DNA from: VRUE01 sp963704515
GTDB lineage: Bacteria > Actinomycetota > Thermoleophilia > Solirubrobacterales > 70-9
Assembly: GCA_963704515.1 (NCBI GenBank)
Contig: OY969913.1
Location: 2,783,204 to 2,847,203, forward strand
Direction: 5' to 3'
Length of the DNA stretch: 64,000 bases
The position numbers were made by a program, and so were the translations under genes. Under the pieces are notes generated by a model, which saw only the letters and a program-made list of their open reading frames with translations, was not told where the DNA came from and did no database searches. Shown here piece by piece: positions 46,658 to 54,695 of this stretch. Positions within the stretch are counted from its first letter, which is position 1. The number at the start of each line of letters is the position of its first letter.

Positions 46658-48630
46658 CCGTCGGCGTTCGTGGCGATCTTGGACTCCAGCTCCTTCATCA
46701 CGTCAGGATCGCGGAGGGTTGTTACGTCGCCCAGGGCGCGGCCCTCGGCGATGTCGCGCAGCAGACGGCGCATGATCTTGCCGGAGCGGGTCTTGGGCAG
46801 GTCGCCGGACCAGATCACGCGCTTCGGGCGGGCCAGCTTGCCGATCCGCTCGGCGACGTGGTCGCGCAGCTCGGCGACCAGCTCGTCGCTCCCCTCGAGG
46901 TTCCCCTCGAGGGTGACGAAGGCGCAGATCGCCTGGCCGGTGTCGTCGTCGGACTGGCCGATCACCGCCGCCTCGGCGACCTTTGGGTGGGAGACGATCG
47001 CCGACTCGACCTCGGCGGTCGAGAGGCGGTGGCCGGAAACGTTGATCACGTCGTCGATCCGTCCCAGCACCCAGAAGAAGCCGTCGGAGTCGCGTCGCGC
47101 CGCGTCGCCGACCAGGTAGGTCTGCTTGCCGAAGCGCGCGAAGTAGGTCTCGACGAAGCGATCCTCCTCGCGGTAGAGGGTGCGCAGCATGCCCGGCCAG
47201 GGGCGGCGCAGAACGAGCAGGCCCTCGCGCTCCTCCACCGGCTCGCCGGCCTCGTCGAAGACGGCGGCGTCGACGCCCGGCAGCGCCGCGGTCGCCGAGC
47301 CCGGCTTGGTCGCCGTGATCCCCGGCAGCGGCGAGATCATGATCTGGCCGGTCTCGGTTTGCCACCAGGTGTCGACGATCGGGCAGCGTTCGCCGCCGAT
47401 CGCCTTGTGGTACCAGAGCCACGCCTTCGGGTTGATCGGCTCGCCGACCGAGCCGAGCAGGCGCAGGGAGGTGAGGTCGTGGCCGCCCGGGTGCTCGGGC
47501 CCCCACTTCATGCAGGCGCGAATCGCGGTCGGCGCCGTGTAGAGGATCGTCACCCCGTAACGCTCGACGATCTCCCACCAGACGTCCTTGGCGGGGTAAT
47601 CGGGTGCCCCCTCGAACATCACGCTGGTCGCGCCGTTGGCGAGCGGCCCGTAGACGATGTAGGAGTGGCCGGTGATCCAGCCGACGTCGGCCGCGCACCA
47701 GTAGACGTCGTCGGCGGGCTTCAGGTCGAAGACGTAGCGGTGGGTGTACGCGGCGCCGGTCAGGTAGCCGCCGGTCGTGTGCAGGATGCCCTTCGGCTTG
47801 GCGGTCGAGCCGGAGGTGTAGAGGATGAAGAGCGGGTCCTCGGCGCCCATCGGCTCGGCCGGGCACTCGGCCGCGGCGGCCGCACATGCGTCCTCGAACC
47901 AGACGTCGCGCCCCTCGCGCATCTCGCACTCGGCGCCGGTGTGGTTGACGACGAAGATCGTCTCGATCGAGTCGACCCCGCCGATCGCCTCGTCGACCGC
48001 CGCCTTGACCGACGCGGTCTTGCCCTTGCGCCGCGCGCCGTCCACGGTGACCAGCGCCTTGGCGTGCGAGAACTCCATCCGCTCGCGCACCGCCCCGGCC
48101 GAGAAGCCGCCGAAGACGACGTTGTGGATCGCGCCGATCCGGGCGCAGGCCAGCATCGCCACCGCCACCTGCGGGATCATCGGCAGGTAGACCCCGACCA
48201 CGTCGCCCTTCTCGATGCCGTGGTCGCGCAGCGCGTTGGCGAAGCGCTGCACGTCGCCGAGCAGCTCGGTGTAGGTGATCGCCCGCTCCTCGCCCTCCTC
48301 CCCACGCCAGAGGTAGGCGACCCGCTCGCCGCGCCCGGCGGCGACGTGGCGGTCGAGACAGTTGGCCGAGGCGTTCAGCGTCCCGTCGGCGAACCACTTG
48401 AAGAAGGGCGGGTTGGACTCGTCGAGGCCCTGGGACGGTGCCCGATCCCAGTCGAGCAGCTCGTTCGCCTGGCGCAGCCACCAGGCCTCGGGGTCGGCGC
48501 CCGCCTCCTCGTAGACCGCCGGGTCGCTCCACAGCGCCCGCTCGCGGAACTCGGCGGGCGGCTCGAACCGCTCCACCTCGAGCAGCGCCGTCAGCTCCTG
48601 CTCCAAGTCGGTATTGACCTCGCCTGCCAT
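46654..48630 (-). CDS. acs: Acetyl-CoA synthetase (AMP-forming)
   Basis: A 658-residue enzyme that converts acetate, ATP and CoA to acetyl-CoA. Seen are the N-terminal ACAS_N region, the P-loop FILYTSGSTAKPKGILHTTGGYL, the acetate-pocket ADVGWITGHSYIVYGPLANGATSVMFEG, WWQTETGQIMISPLPG, and the hinge DVINVSGHRLSTAEVESA. The A10 motif LPKTRSGKIMRRLLR contains the lysine that Pat-type enzymes acetylate to switch Acs off. GGAAGGAGC precedes the ATG. A Pat-like fusion and an HDAC protein in the same window (6922-10669) make post-translational control likely. Confidence 0.97.
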   Translation of the reverse strand: MAGEVNTDLEQELTALLEVERFEPPAEFRERALWSDPAVYEEAGADPEAWWLRQANELLDWDRAPSQGLDESNPPFFKWFADGTLNASANCLDRHVAAGRGERVAYLWRGEEGEERAITYTELLGDVQRFANALRDHGIEKGDVVGVYLPMIPQVAVAMLACARIGAIHNVVFGGFSAGAVRERMEFSHAKALVTVDGARRKGKTASVKAAVDEAIGGVDSIETIFVVNHTGAECEMREGRDVWFEDACAAAAAECPAEPMGAEDPLFILYTSGSTAKPKGILHTTGGYLTGAAYTHRYVFDLKPADDVYWCAADVGWITGHSYIVYGPLANGATSVMFEGAPDYPAKDVWWEIVERYGVTILYTAPTAIRACMKWGPEHPGGHDLTSLRLLGSVGEPINPKAWLWYHKAIGGERCPIVDTWWQTETGQIMISPLPGITATKPGSATAALPGVDAAVFDEAGEPVEEREGLLVLRRPWPGMLRTLYREEDRFVETYFARFGKQTYLVGDAARRDSDGFFWVLGRIDDVINVSGHRLSTAEVESAIVSHPKVAEAAVIGQSDDDTGQAICAFVTLEGNLEGSDELVAELRDHVAERIGKLARPKRVIWSGDLPKTRSGKIMRRLLRDIAEGRALGDVTTLRDPDVMKELESKIATNADG

Positions 48631-48713
48631 TCCGCTCCTTCCGTCGCCGCTACCCTGGTGTCAACCGTAACCGACCGCCGAGAGACGACGCGACCGCCGC
48701 CACCGACCGAACC

Positions 48714-50087
48714 ATGCTCTTCCGCCAGATCATCCACGAGGACCTCGGCTGCGCCTCCTACCTGGTCGGCGACACCGCCTCGGGCGCCGCCGCGGTCGTC
48801 GACCCGCAGTGGGACATCGACCCCTACCTGCACCTCGCCCGCCTGCACGGGGTGCGGATCGAGCACGTGCTGGAGACCCACAACCATGCCGACCACGTCT
48901 CCGGCCACGGTCGCCTGGCCCGCGCCACCGGCGCCACGATCCACGTCAGCGAGCTGGCCGAGGCCGAGTACCCGCACGAGCCGTTCGCCGACGGCTGGGT
49001 GCTGGCGCTGGGCGAAGGGGCGACGATCGAGGCGATCCACACGCCCGGCCACCGCCCCGAGCACACCTCCTTCCTGCTGCGCGACGCGGCTCGCGGCGCC
49101 GAGCCCTGGGCGGTGCTGAGCGGCGACTGCCTCTTCGTCGGCGACGTCGCCCGCCCTGACCTTGCGATCGAGCCGCGCGAGGGTGCGCACGACATCTTCC
49201 GTTCGCTGCACGAGCGCCTGATGTCCCTGCCCGACGAGTGCGAGGTCTGGCCGGGGCACCTCGGCGGCTCGCTCTGCGGCAGCTCCGGGATCGACTTGAA
49301 GACCTCCTCGACGATCGGCTTCGAGCGCCGCCACAACCGGGCGCTGGGCTTCGCGACCGAGGCTGAGTTCGTCGAGGACGCGATCTCGACGATCGGCGCC
49401 AAGCCGCCCAACATCGCTCACATCGTCGCCCTCAACCGCGGCCCGCTGGTCGAATCGATCGGCGCCCCGGCGCGGCTGACTCCGCACGGCTTCGAGGCGG
49501 CGATCGCCGGGGGCGCCCTGGCGATCGACTCGCGCACCAACGAGCAGTTCGACGAGGCCCACATCCCGGGCTCGATCAGCGCCTCCGCCTACGACACCGG
49601 CTTCGCCACCAAGGTCGCCGAGATGGTGCCGGTCGACGCCGAGCTGCTGATCGTCGCCGCCTCGGACGGCAACGAGTTGGAGGCGGCCGAGCTGCTCGCC
49701 GCGGTGGGCCTCACCGTGCGCGGCTTCCTCGGCGGCGGGATGACCGCCTGGCGCGCCGAGGACCGGCCGGTGGAGCGGATCGAGGCGATCGACCTGGCCG
49801 AGCTGGCCCGCCGGCTCGGCTCCGGCGAGGGCCCGCAGGTGCTCGACGTGCGCGGCGTCGCCGAGTGGCACGAGGGCCACGTCCCCGGCTCGATCCACAT
49901 CCCCTTCGCCGAATTGCGCGAGCGCCTCGAGGAGCTGCCGCGCGAGCGGCCGATCGCGACGATCTGCAAGGCCGGCAAGCGCAGCGGCCTGGCTGCCTCG
50001 ATCCTGCAGCGCGAAGGCTTCGAGGGCGTGATCCACGTCAGCCGCGGCAACGCCGCGACGTGGGACCAGGTCGAGGCGCCCGCCTGA
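48714..50087 (+). CDS. MBL-fold persulfide-dioxygenase-like hydrolase with tandem rhodanese domains
   Basis: A 457-residue protein. Residues 1-235 are an ETHE1-like metallo-beta-lactamase domain with iron-site residues in ETHNHADHVSGHGRLA, HTPGHRPEHTSF and LSGDCLFVGDVARPDL. Residues about 260-350 are a rhodanese domain lacking a clear catalytic Cys (LLIVAASDGNELEAAELL). Residues about 360-457 are a second rhodanese with the active-site loop ATICKAGKRSGLAASIL, where Cys is catalytic. Expected role: oxidation of glutathione- or other low-molecular-weight persulfides and sulfur transfer. It is divergent from acs with 83 bp between. The stop is 6 nt before the convergent NlpC gene ends. Confidence 0.92.
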   Translation: MLFRQIIHEDLGCASYLVGDTASGAAAVVDPQWDIDPYLHLARLHGVRIEHVLETHNHADHVSGHGRLARATGATIHVSELAEAEYPHEPFADGWVLALGEGATIEAIHTPGHRPEHTSFLLRDAARGAEPWAVLSGDCLFVGDVARPDLAIEPREGAHDIFRSLHERLMSLPDECEVWPGHLGGSLCGSSGIDLKTSSTIGFERRHNRALGFATEAEFVEDAISTIGAKPPNIAHIVALNRGPLVESIGAPARLTPHGFEAAIAGGALAIDSRTNEQFDEAHIPGSISASAYDTGFATKVAEMVPVDAELLIVAASDGNELEAAELLAAVGLTVRGFLGGGMTAWRAEDRPVERIEAIDLAELARRLGSGEGPQVLDVRGVAEWHEGHVPGSIHIPFAELRERLEELPRERPIATICKAGKRSGLAASILQREGFEGVIHVSRGNAATWDQVEAPA

Positions 50088-50093
50088 CCCCCG

Positions 50094-51314
50094 TCAGTAG
50101 CCCGGGGGGTGGCGGGCTACGAAGCCTTCGGGGGAGTCGACCGGTGAGGAATGCCAGCGGGGGCCGGGGCCGCCGACGGTGTCGAAGGCGAGGCCGGCGA
50201 TGATCATCCAGGCGTGGCCGGAGTTGGCGTAGACGGTGATCCACTTGCCCGGGCCGGGTTCGCCCCAGGTCTCGAGGCCGGTCGAGTCGAGCGGGCTTTC
50301 GAGGAAGCCGCCGCCGTGCAGGGCGAAGCTGACCGCGCCCGAGCAGTCGTAGCCGGAGGATTCGAAGGAGCCGTGGCCGCCGCCCCAGATGTAGGGGGTG
50401 GTGGCGATCGAGTTGGCGGCTTCGATCGCGGCGGCGATCGCCGGCGGCGCTTCGCTCGGCACACTGGCCTGGCTTTCGGAGATGTAGCTGGCGCTCTCGC
50501 CCGGGGTGAGCGGCGCCGGGGTGCCGGTGACGGGCGCCGGCGCGCCGGTCGTGCTGGCGATCTGTTCTGAGATCGCGGCGAGGTTGTCGCTGAGCGCCTG
50601 TTCGCGCGACTCGAGCGCTTCCAGCGAGGACTTGCGCGCCGCCTGGGCTTCCTTCAGCGCCGCAAAGCGGGCCTCGGCTTCTTCGCGCGCCGCCGCGACC
50701 TGGCGCTCCTTGACCGCGATCGCGTCACGCGCATCCTTGATCGTCAGGCGGGCCGCGGCCATCCGCTTGACCGCCGCGCGCGCCTGGTCGCGCAGGCCCT
50801 TGACCCGCGAGGCGACGGCGTCGTCGTATTCCTGCACCTGGCTCAGGTAGTCGGCGCGGCTCGTCACTTCCGACCAGCTGGCCGAGTCGAGGACGACGTT
50901 GAGCATGTCGGGGCTGCCCGACTCGTAGATCCCGACGAGGCGCTCGCGCAGCACGCCGAGCGCCCGGTGCAGGCGAGCGCGGATCCGGGCCAAGCGGCGC
51001 TTGTCGGCGGCCAACTCTTCGTTGGCCTTGTCAAGTTCCGCCTGCTTGGCGGACAGTTCGGACTGGACCGCGGCCTGGCGCTGGCGCAGGGCCGAGACTT
51101 CGCCGATCATCGAGTCGATCGCCTTGTTCTGTTCGGCGATCGTCGCCGCCAGGGCGCTCTGGCTTTCGCGCACGTGACTGAGCTTGCCCTGGGTCGAGTC
51201 GAGTTTTTCCTGCAGCGTCTTGGCCGGCGCCGAAGCGACCAGGCAGAGCAGGGCAAGGAGCAGCGCCGCAGGGGGCAGCACCCGCCAAGAGTTGCCGCGA
51301 AGGGGAACGCGCAT
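50094..51314 (-). CDS. Secreted NlpC/P60 peptidoglycan hydrolase with long coiled coil (RipA/Cwl-like)
   Basis: A 406-residue protein from the ATG at 51312-51314. The signal peptide is residues about 1-32 (PPAALLLALLCLVASAPA). Two long coiled-coil helices run at about 35-110 and 150-240 (PcsB/RipA-type, keeping the enzyme inactive until recruited). A Pro/Thr linker precedes the C-terminal NlpC/P60 domain with catalytic Cys in SSGYDCSGAVSFALHGGG and His in NSGHAWMIIAG. It cuts peptide stems of peptidoglycan during division or growth. Glu codons are 22 GAA to 8 GAG, in line with other exported proteins here. A UUCG-capped hairpin lies upstream at 51369-51384. Confidence 0.92.
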   Translation of the reverse strand: MRVPLRGNSWRVLPPAALLLALLCLVASAPAKTLQEKLDSTQGKLSHVRESQSALAATIAEQNKAIDSMIGEVSALRQRQAAVQSELSAKQAELDKANEELAADKRRLARIRARLHRALGVLRERLVGIYESGSPDMLNVVLDSASWSEVTSRADYLSQVQEYDDAVASRVKGLRDQARAAVKRMAAARLTIKDARDAIAVKERQVAAAREEAEARFAALKEAQAARKSSLEALESREQALSDNLAAISEQIASTTGAPAPVTGTPAPLTPGESASYISESQASVPSEAPPAIAAAIEAANSIATTPYIWGGGHGSFESSGYDCSGAVSFALHGGGFLESPLDSTGLETWGEPGPGKWITVYANSGHAWMIIAGLAFDTVGGPGPRWHSSPVDSPEGFVARHPPGY

Positions 51315-51368
51315 CGGCGGCGCACGGTAGCGAAGTGGCCGCAAGATTGTTAGTAGTTGCTAATAACT

Positions 51369-51384
51369 TGCAACTTCGGTTGCA
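51369..51384. promoter_or_regulatory. UUCG-tetraloop hairpin in the divergent gap
   Basis: TGCAAC-TTCG-GTTGCA (51369-51384) has 6 bp capped by TTCG when read on the plus strand. The surrounding 51345-51400 is unusually AT-rich for this genome (TTGTTAGTAGTTGCTAATAA) and should contain the promoter of the NlpC gene. A minus-strand TTGCAA and TAACAA pair lies 15 nt apart. Confidence 0.35.
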
Positions 51385-51451
51385 GAATTTGCGCGCTTGC
51401 AGGAGAAATTCCGGCCGCGCCGACTGGCGAAGAGGTTAGGCTCGCGCTGCC

Positions 51452-52129
51452 TTGATCAACGTCCTCGTACTCGCCGTCGCCTCCGCGGTCTCGCCGACGA
51501 TCCTCGCGGTGGTGATCGTCGTCCTGCACCGCCCCCACCCGCGGCGGCTGCTCGCCGCATACCTGGTCGGCGGGATGCTGACCAGCATCGCCGTCGGCAT
51601 CGCGATCGTCACCTCGCTCAACGAACTCGACGCGGTCTCCGGCTCCAGCCCGGCCGCCGACCCGATCGTCAACTTCACGATCGGCTTCCTCTCGCTGCTG
51701 GTCGCCTACGTGCTGGCGACCGACCGCGACGCCGGCTTCAGCGAGCGGCGCCACGAGAAGCAGGCCGAGAAGCCGCAGCGCGACCCCTGGTCGGAGCGGG
51801 TGATGAGCCGTGGCAGCGCCCCGATCGCCTTCGCGGTCGGCGTCGCCCTCAACCTGCCCGGCGCCTTCTACCTGGTGGCGCTCAAGGACATCGCCCAGGG
51901 CCAGAGCGGCACCGGCAGCCAGGTGCTGGTGGTGGTGGTCTTCAACCTGATCATGTTCCTGCTGGCCGAGGTGCCGCTGCTCGGCTACTCGTTCGCGCCC
52001 GAGGCGACCGAGGTCAAGGTCGAGGCGCTGAACGGGTGGATGGCGCGCCACGCGCGCCAGATAGTGGTCGTCATCGCGACGACGATCGGCGTCTATCTGG
52101 TCGCGCGCGGCATCGTCGGCGTCGCCTAG
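51452..52129 (+). CDS. GAP-family (Sap/LysE-like) small-molecule or lipid exporter
   Basis: A 225-residue protein with six predicted helices, from the TTG at 51452. Starting INVLVLAVASAVSPTILAVVIVVLHRPHPRRLLAAYLVGGMLTSIAVGIAIV, it matches the PF11139 GAP/Sap family. That family is named for a mycobacterial protein involved in moving surface glycolipids and is related in fold to LysE exporters. A cytoplasmic charged loop (FSERRHEKQAEKPQRDPWSERV) divides two halves. TAGGCT (51437-51442) ends 9 nt before the start, giving another leaderless candidate. The stop overlaps the convergent gene by 4 nt. Confidence 0.85.
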   Translation: MINVLVLAVASAVSPTILAVVIVVLHRPHPRRLLAAYLVGGMLTSIAVGIAIVTSLNELDAVSGSSPAADPIVNFTIGFLSLLVAYVLATDRDAGFSERRHEKQAEKPQRDPWSERVMSRGSAPIAFAVGVALNLPGAFYLVALKDIAQGQSGTGSQVLVVVVFNLIMFLLAEVPLLGYSFAPEATEVKVEALNGWMARHARQIVVVIATTIGVYLVARGIVGVA

Positions 52130-52515
52130 CCGAGCAGTTTCGCCTTTGCCTTGTCGAACTCCTCGGAGGAGATCGCGCCCTTTTCCTTCAGGTCGTTGAG
52201 CTTGTGCAGTTCATCGGCGGGTGAGACGTGGGCCTGCTCGCGGATGTAGGTGTCCATGTGCTGCTTGGCCTCGGCTTGCGCCTTGATCGTCCTGTCCCGC
52301 ATCCCGCTGCCGCGCGCGATCAGGTAAATCAGCGCCGTCAGGAAGGGGATGAAGACGAGGAAGAGGACCCACGCCGCCTTCCCCCAACCGGAGAGTTCAT
52401 GGTCGCGGAAGAGGTCGGTGAGGATCGTGATCAGGATCCAGATCCAGACCACGAAGAAGAAGATCTCGAGGGCGAGCAGAAGCGCTTCCCCAAGGTTGAT
52501 GTCGGCAAAGGGCAC
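52126..52515 (-). CDS. Small membrane protein with PLDc_N-type helices and SHOCT domain
   Basis: A 129-residue protein. Two membrane helices are at about 10-32 (ALLLALEIFFFVVWIWILITIL) and 46-68 (GKAAWVLFLVFIPFLTALIYLIA), as in phospholipase D-nuclease N-terminal/'PLDc_N' proteins. A cytoplasmic C-terminal SHOCT motif (ADELHKLNDLKEKGAISSEEFDKAKAKLLG) follows. Such proteins are common in actinobacteria and may assist oligomer or envelope stress assemblies. Purine-rich GAAAGGACCCGCCGTG precedes the ATG. Function unknown. Confidence 0.85.
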   Translation of the reverse strand: MPFADINLGEALLLALEIFFFVVWIWILITILTDLFRDHELSGWGKAAWVLFLVFIPFLTALIYLIARGSGMRDRTIKAQAEAKQHMDTYIREQAHVSPADELHKLNDLKEKGAISSEEFDKAKAKLLG

Positions 52516-52573
52516 GGCGGGTCCTTTCGTAGATTGGCTGTGCGGCTGACGCCGCGCTCAGATGTTCCGCAAC

Positions 52574-53332
52574 CTAAGCGTTGTCCCTGCTCGGCGCATC
52601 CGTATTTTTCGCGAAGAGCACGGCGGCGACCGCGGTGGCGAGGTTGAGGCTGGAGACGCCGGCACGCATCGGGATCGCGAGGCGCGCGTCGGCGCGGCCG
52701 AGCAGTTCCTCGCTGAGCCCGTAGCGCTCGGTGCCGAAGGCGAGGATCGCGCGCGGCGGCAGCTCGGCCAGGTCGAGGCGCTCGCCCTCGGGGTCAACCG
52801 CGACCAGCGGCCGCTCGCCGGCCGGCGGCCGCTCGACCCGGGCGACCGGCAGGGCGAAGTGCAACCCGGCCGCGCCGCGCAGCGCGTCGGGGTGCCAGGG
52901 GTCGTTCTCCCCCGTGGTCAGCACGCCGGCCGCGTCGGCGGCGGCGGCGACCCGCACGCAGGCGCCCATGTTGCCCATCGTGCGCGGGTCCTCGAGCAGG
53001 ACGACGGGGGCCGGGCGCGGGTCGGCGAGGGCGGCCGCGACGTCGACCGCGGGCCGGCGGGCGAGCGCGACGACGCCGGTGCGCGGCGCCTGCGGGACGA
53101 GCCGCGCCAGAGCCTCGGCGTCGACCGCGGTCGCCCGCGCCGCCAGCGAACCGGCCAGGTCCGGCGCCAGCTCGGCCGCCAGCCGCTCCAGCTCGGCCGG
53201 ATCGCTCGCCACCGCCTCCTCGATCTCGGCGCCGAAGCGCAGCGCGTGCTTGAGCGCGTGGAAGCCCTCGAGCACGGCGAGGGTCGAGTCGCGGCGGGCG
53301 GCGCGGTAGCGACGGACCAGGGCTTCGTCCAT
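52574..53332 (-). CDS. SpoU/TrmH-family RNA 2'-O-ribose methyltransferase
   Basis: A 252-residue SPOUT-fold enzyme. An N-terminal substrate-binding domain (about 1-95, VLEGFHALKHALRFGAEIEE) precedes the catalytic knot. Motif 1 is VVLLEDPRTMGNMGACVRVAAAADAAGVL, motif 2 AILAFGTERYGLSEELL, and motif 3 LAIPMRAGVSSLNLATAVAAVLF. It methylates a ribose 2'-OH in rRNA or tRNA; the target is unknown. Motif 1 normally has Asn-x-Gly-x-x-x-Arg after 'DP.N.G', and here NMGACVR fits. TAGGCT (minus strand, 53339-53344) ends 6 nt before the ATG, another leaderless start. Confidence 0.9.
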   Translation of the reverse strand: MDEALVRRYRAARRDSTLAVLEGFHALKHALRFGAEIEEAVASDPAELERLAAELAPDLAGSLAARATAVDAEALARLVPQAPRTGVVALARRPAVDVAAALADPRPAPVVLLEDPRTMGNMGACVRVAAAADAAGVLTTGENDPWHPDALRGAAGLHFALPVARVERPPAGERPLVAVDPEGERLDLAELPPRAILAFGTERYGLSEELLGRADARLAIPMRAGVSSLNLATAVAAVLFAKNTDAPSRDNA

Positions 53333-53365
53333 GAAGCAAGCCTACGTTCGCGCGCGGGGCGCGGC

Positions 53366-54547
53366 TCAGCCGTGCGAGGCGCGGCGCGGCGCGGGCTCGG
53401 AGTCCGGGTCCGGATCGACCTCGTCGACGAGCAGGTCGAGGAAGGGCGTCAGGTAGCGACCGGCGACCTTGCCGTTCTGCAGCGGGCCGTGCGGTTTCTC
53501 GCTGAGGCTCGAGTCGTCGCCGTGCCCGCCGGTGAGCCGCCCGTACAGGTAGCGCGGCCGACCGCCGGTCCAGAGGACCCCGCGCAGAATCGGGTCGAAG
53601 GGCCGCGGCCGCGGCGCGATGCCGGCCTCGGCGGCGATCGCTTCGGCCGCGGCGTCGGCCTGCTGGGTCGCGATCCCGCCCTGCTTGACCGGGAAGGCGG
53701 TGACGTCGCCGGCCGCGTAGACCCGCTCGAGGCCGAGCACCCGGGCGTGCTCGTCGACGCCGATGAAGCCGTCCTCGTCGTGCGGGATTCCGCTTACCCG
53801 CCGCCCCTCCAGGCGCGGCAGGCTGATCACGGCGTCGGTCTCGAGATCTTCGCCGGGGGCGACCTGCAGGCGGCCGTCCTGGAATTTCACGGGGTGGGCG
53901 CCGCAAACGACCTCGACCCGACGTTCGGCGAGCAGCTCGGCCATCTGCTCGCTGGCGCGGCGACCGAAGAGCTCGAGCGGCGCGTCCTCCGGGGTCACCA
54001 CGGTGAGCCGGGTGCCGCGCAGGCCCGCTTTCTCGAGCTCGGTGGCGCCGAGCAAGGCCAGCTCGTACAGCGGCAGCGCCCAGCTGTGCCCGCCCGGCAT
54101 CGTGAAGACGAGCCGCTCAAGGGCGCCGGAGCGCAGGTCGGCGATCGCGCTGCCGACCTGGCCTTCGTCGGCCACCCCCCAGAAGGTGATCGCCCCCGGG
54201 ACGGCCCAGAGGGTGCGCGCGCCGCTGGCGATCACCAGGTGGTCGTAGGGCAGGCGCTCGCCGTCGCGGCCGATCGCGACTCGCTCCCCCGGCTCGACCG
54301 AGACGATCCCACCCGGGCGGTAGGCGGCGCCGCAGCGCTCCGCCATCGCCGCCAGGTCGTAGCGGAAGACGCGGGCGGCGCCGTAGGGCTCACCGACGGC
54401 GAACGGACGGAAGGCGAACTCACGGCGCGGGTCGCAGAGCTCGACCTCGGTCCGCTCGCCGGCCAGGTCGCGCAGCGCCAGCGCCGTCTCGATGCCGGCG
54501 ATTCCGGCACCGGAGACGATGACTTTCTGCCCGCGGTCGCTCTCCAT
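53366..54547 (-). CDS. FAD-dependent pyridine nucleotide-disulfide-type oxidoreductase (NDH-2/SQR-like)
   Basis: A 393-residue two-dinucleotide-binding-domain flavoprotein. FAD site KVIVSGAGIAGIETALALRDLAG, LPYDHLVIASGARTLWAVPGA, and the late FAD motif RVYAAGDVTAFPVKQGGIATQQADAAAEAIA are present. The NAD-site region LERLVFTMPGGHSWALPLYELALLGATELEKAG lacks a strict GxGxxG. The redox cysteines of sulfide:quinone reductases are not present at expected places, so an NADH:quinone-like or reductase role is preferred. It is divergent from a universal stress protein across 148 bp containing a GGGGAATTCCCC dyad. Confidence 0.82.
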   Translation of the reverse strand: MESDRGQKVIVSGAGIAGIETALALRDLAGERTEVELCDPRREFAFRPFAVGEPYGAARVFRYDLAAMAERCGAAYRPGGIVSVEPGERVAIGRDGERLPYDHLVIASGARTLWAVPGAITFWGVADEGQVGSAIADLRSGALERLVFTMPGGHSWALPLYELALLGATELEKAGLRGTRLTVVTPEDAPLELFGRRASEQMAELLAERRVEVVCGAHPVKFQDGRLQVAPGEDLETDAVISLPRLEGRRVSGIPHDEDGFIGVDEHARVLGLERVYAAGDVTAFPVKQGGIATQQADAAAEAIAAEAGIAPRPRPFDPILRGVLWTGGRPRYLYGRLTGGHGDDSSLSEKPHGPLQNGKVAGRYLTPFLDLLVDEVDPDPDSEPAPRRASHG

Positions 54548-54584
54548 AGAGAAAACGATTCTCCTCGCGGATCAACCCCCGCGT

Positions 54585-54626
54585 CATCGGGGAATTCCCC
54601 AGATTGTGTTCGGCTTTTCCCCGATG
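54585..54626. promoter_or_regulatory. Inverted repeat in the divergent FAD-oxidoreductase/Usp promoter region
   Basis: CATCGGGGAA (54585-54594) and TTCCCCGATG (54617-54626) are perfect 10-bp arms, 22 bp apart. The left arm extends into the palindrome GGGGAATTCCCC (54589-54600). Three half-sites TTCCCC in one short divergent region suggest cooperative binding of a dimeric regulator. Confidence 0.45.
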
Positions 54627-54695
54627 CCATCCGCCGGCAGCATGCATAGATTCGCGCGGAGTGGAGCTAGGAGCGAGACGAAAGGCGGGGCGGGC

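Noticed and set aside
46858..49119. 753-codon plus-strand frame over acs
   Set aside because: Antisense shadow of acs; the protein is Arg/Gly/Asp-rich repeats without any motif.
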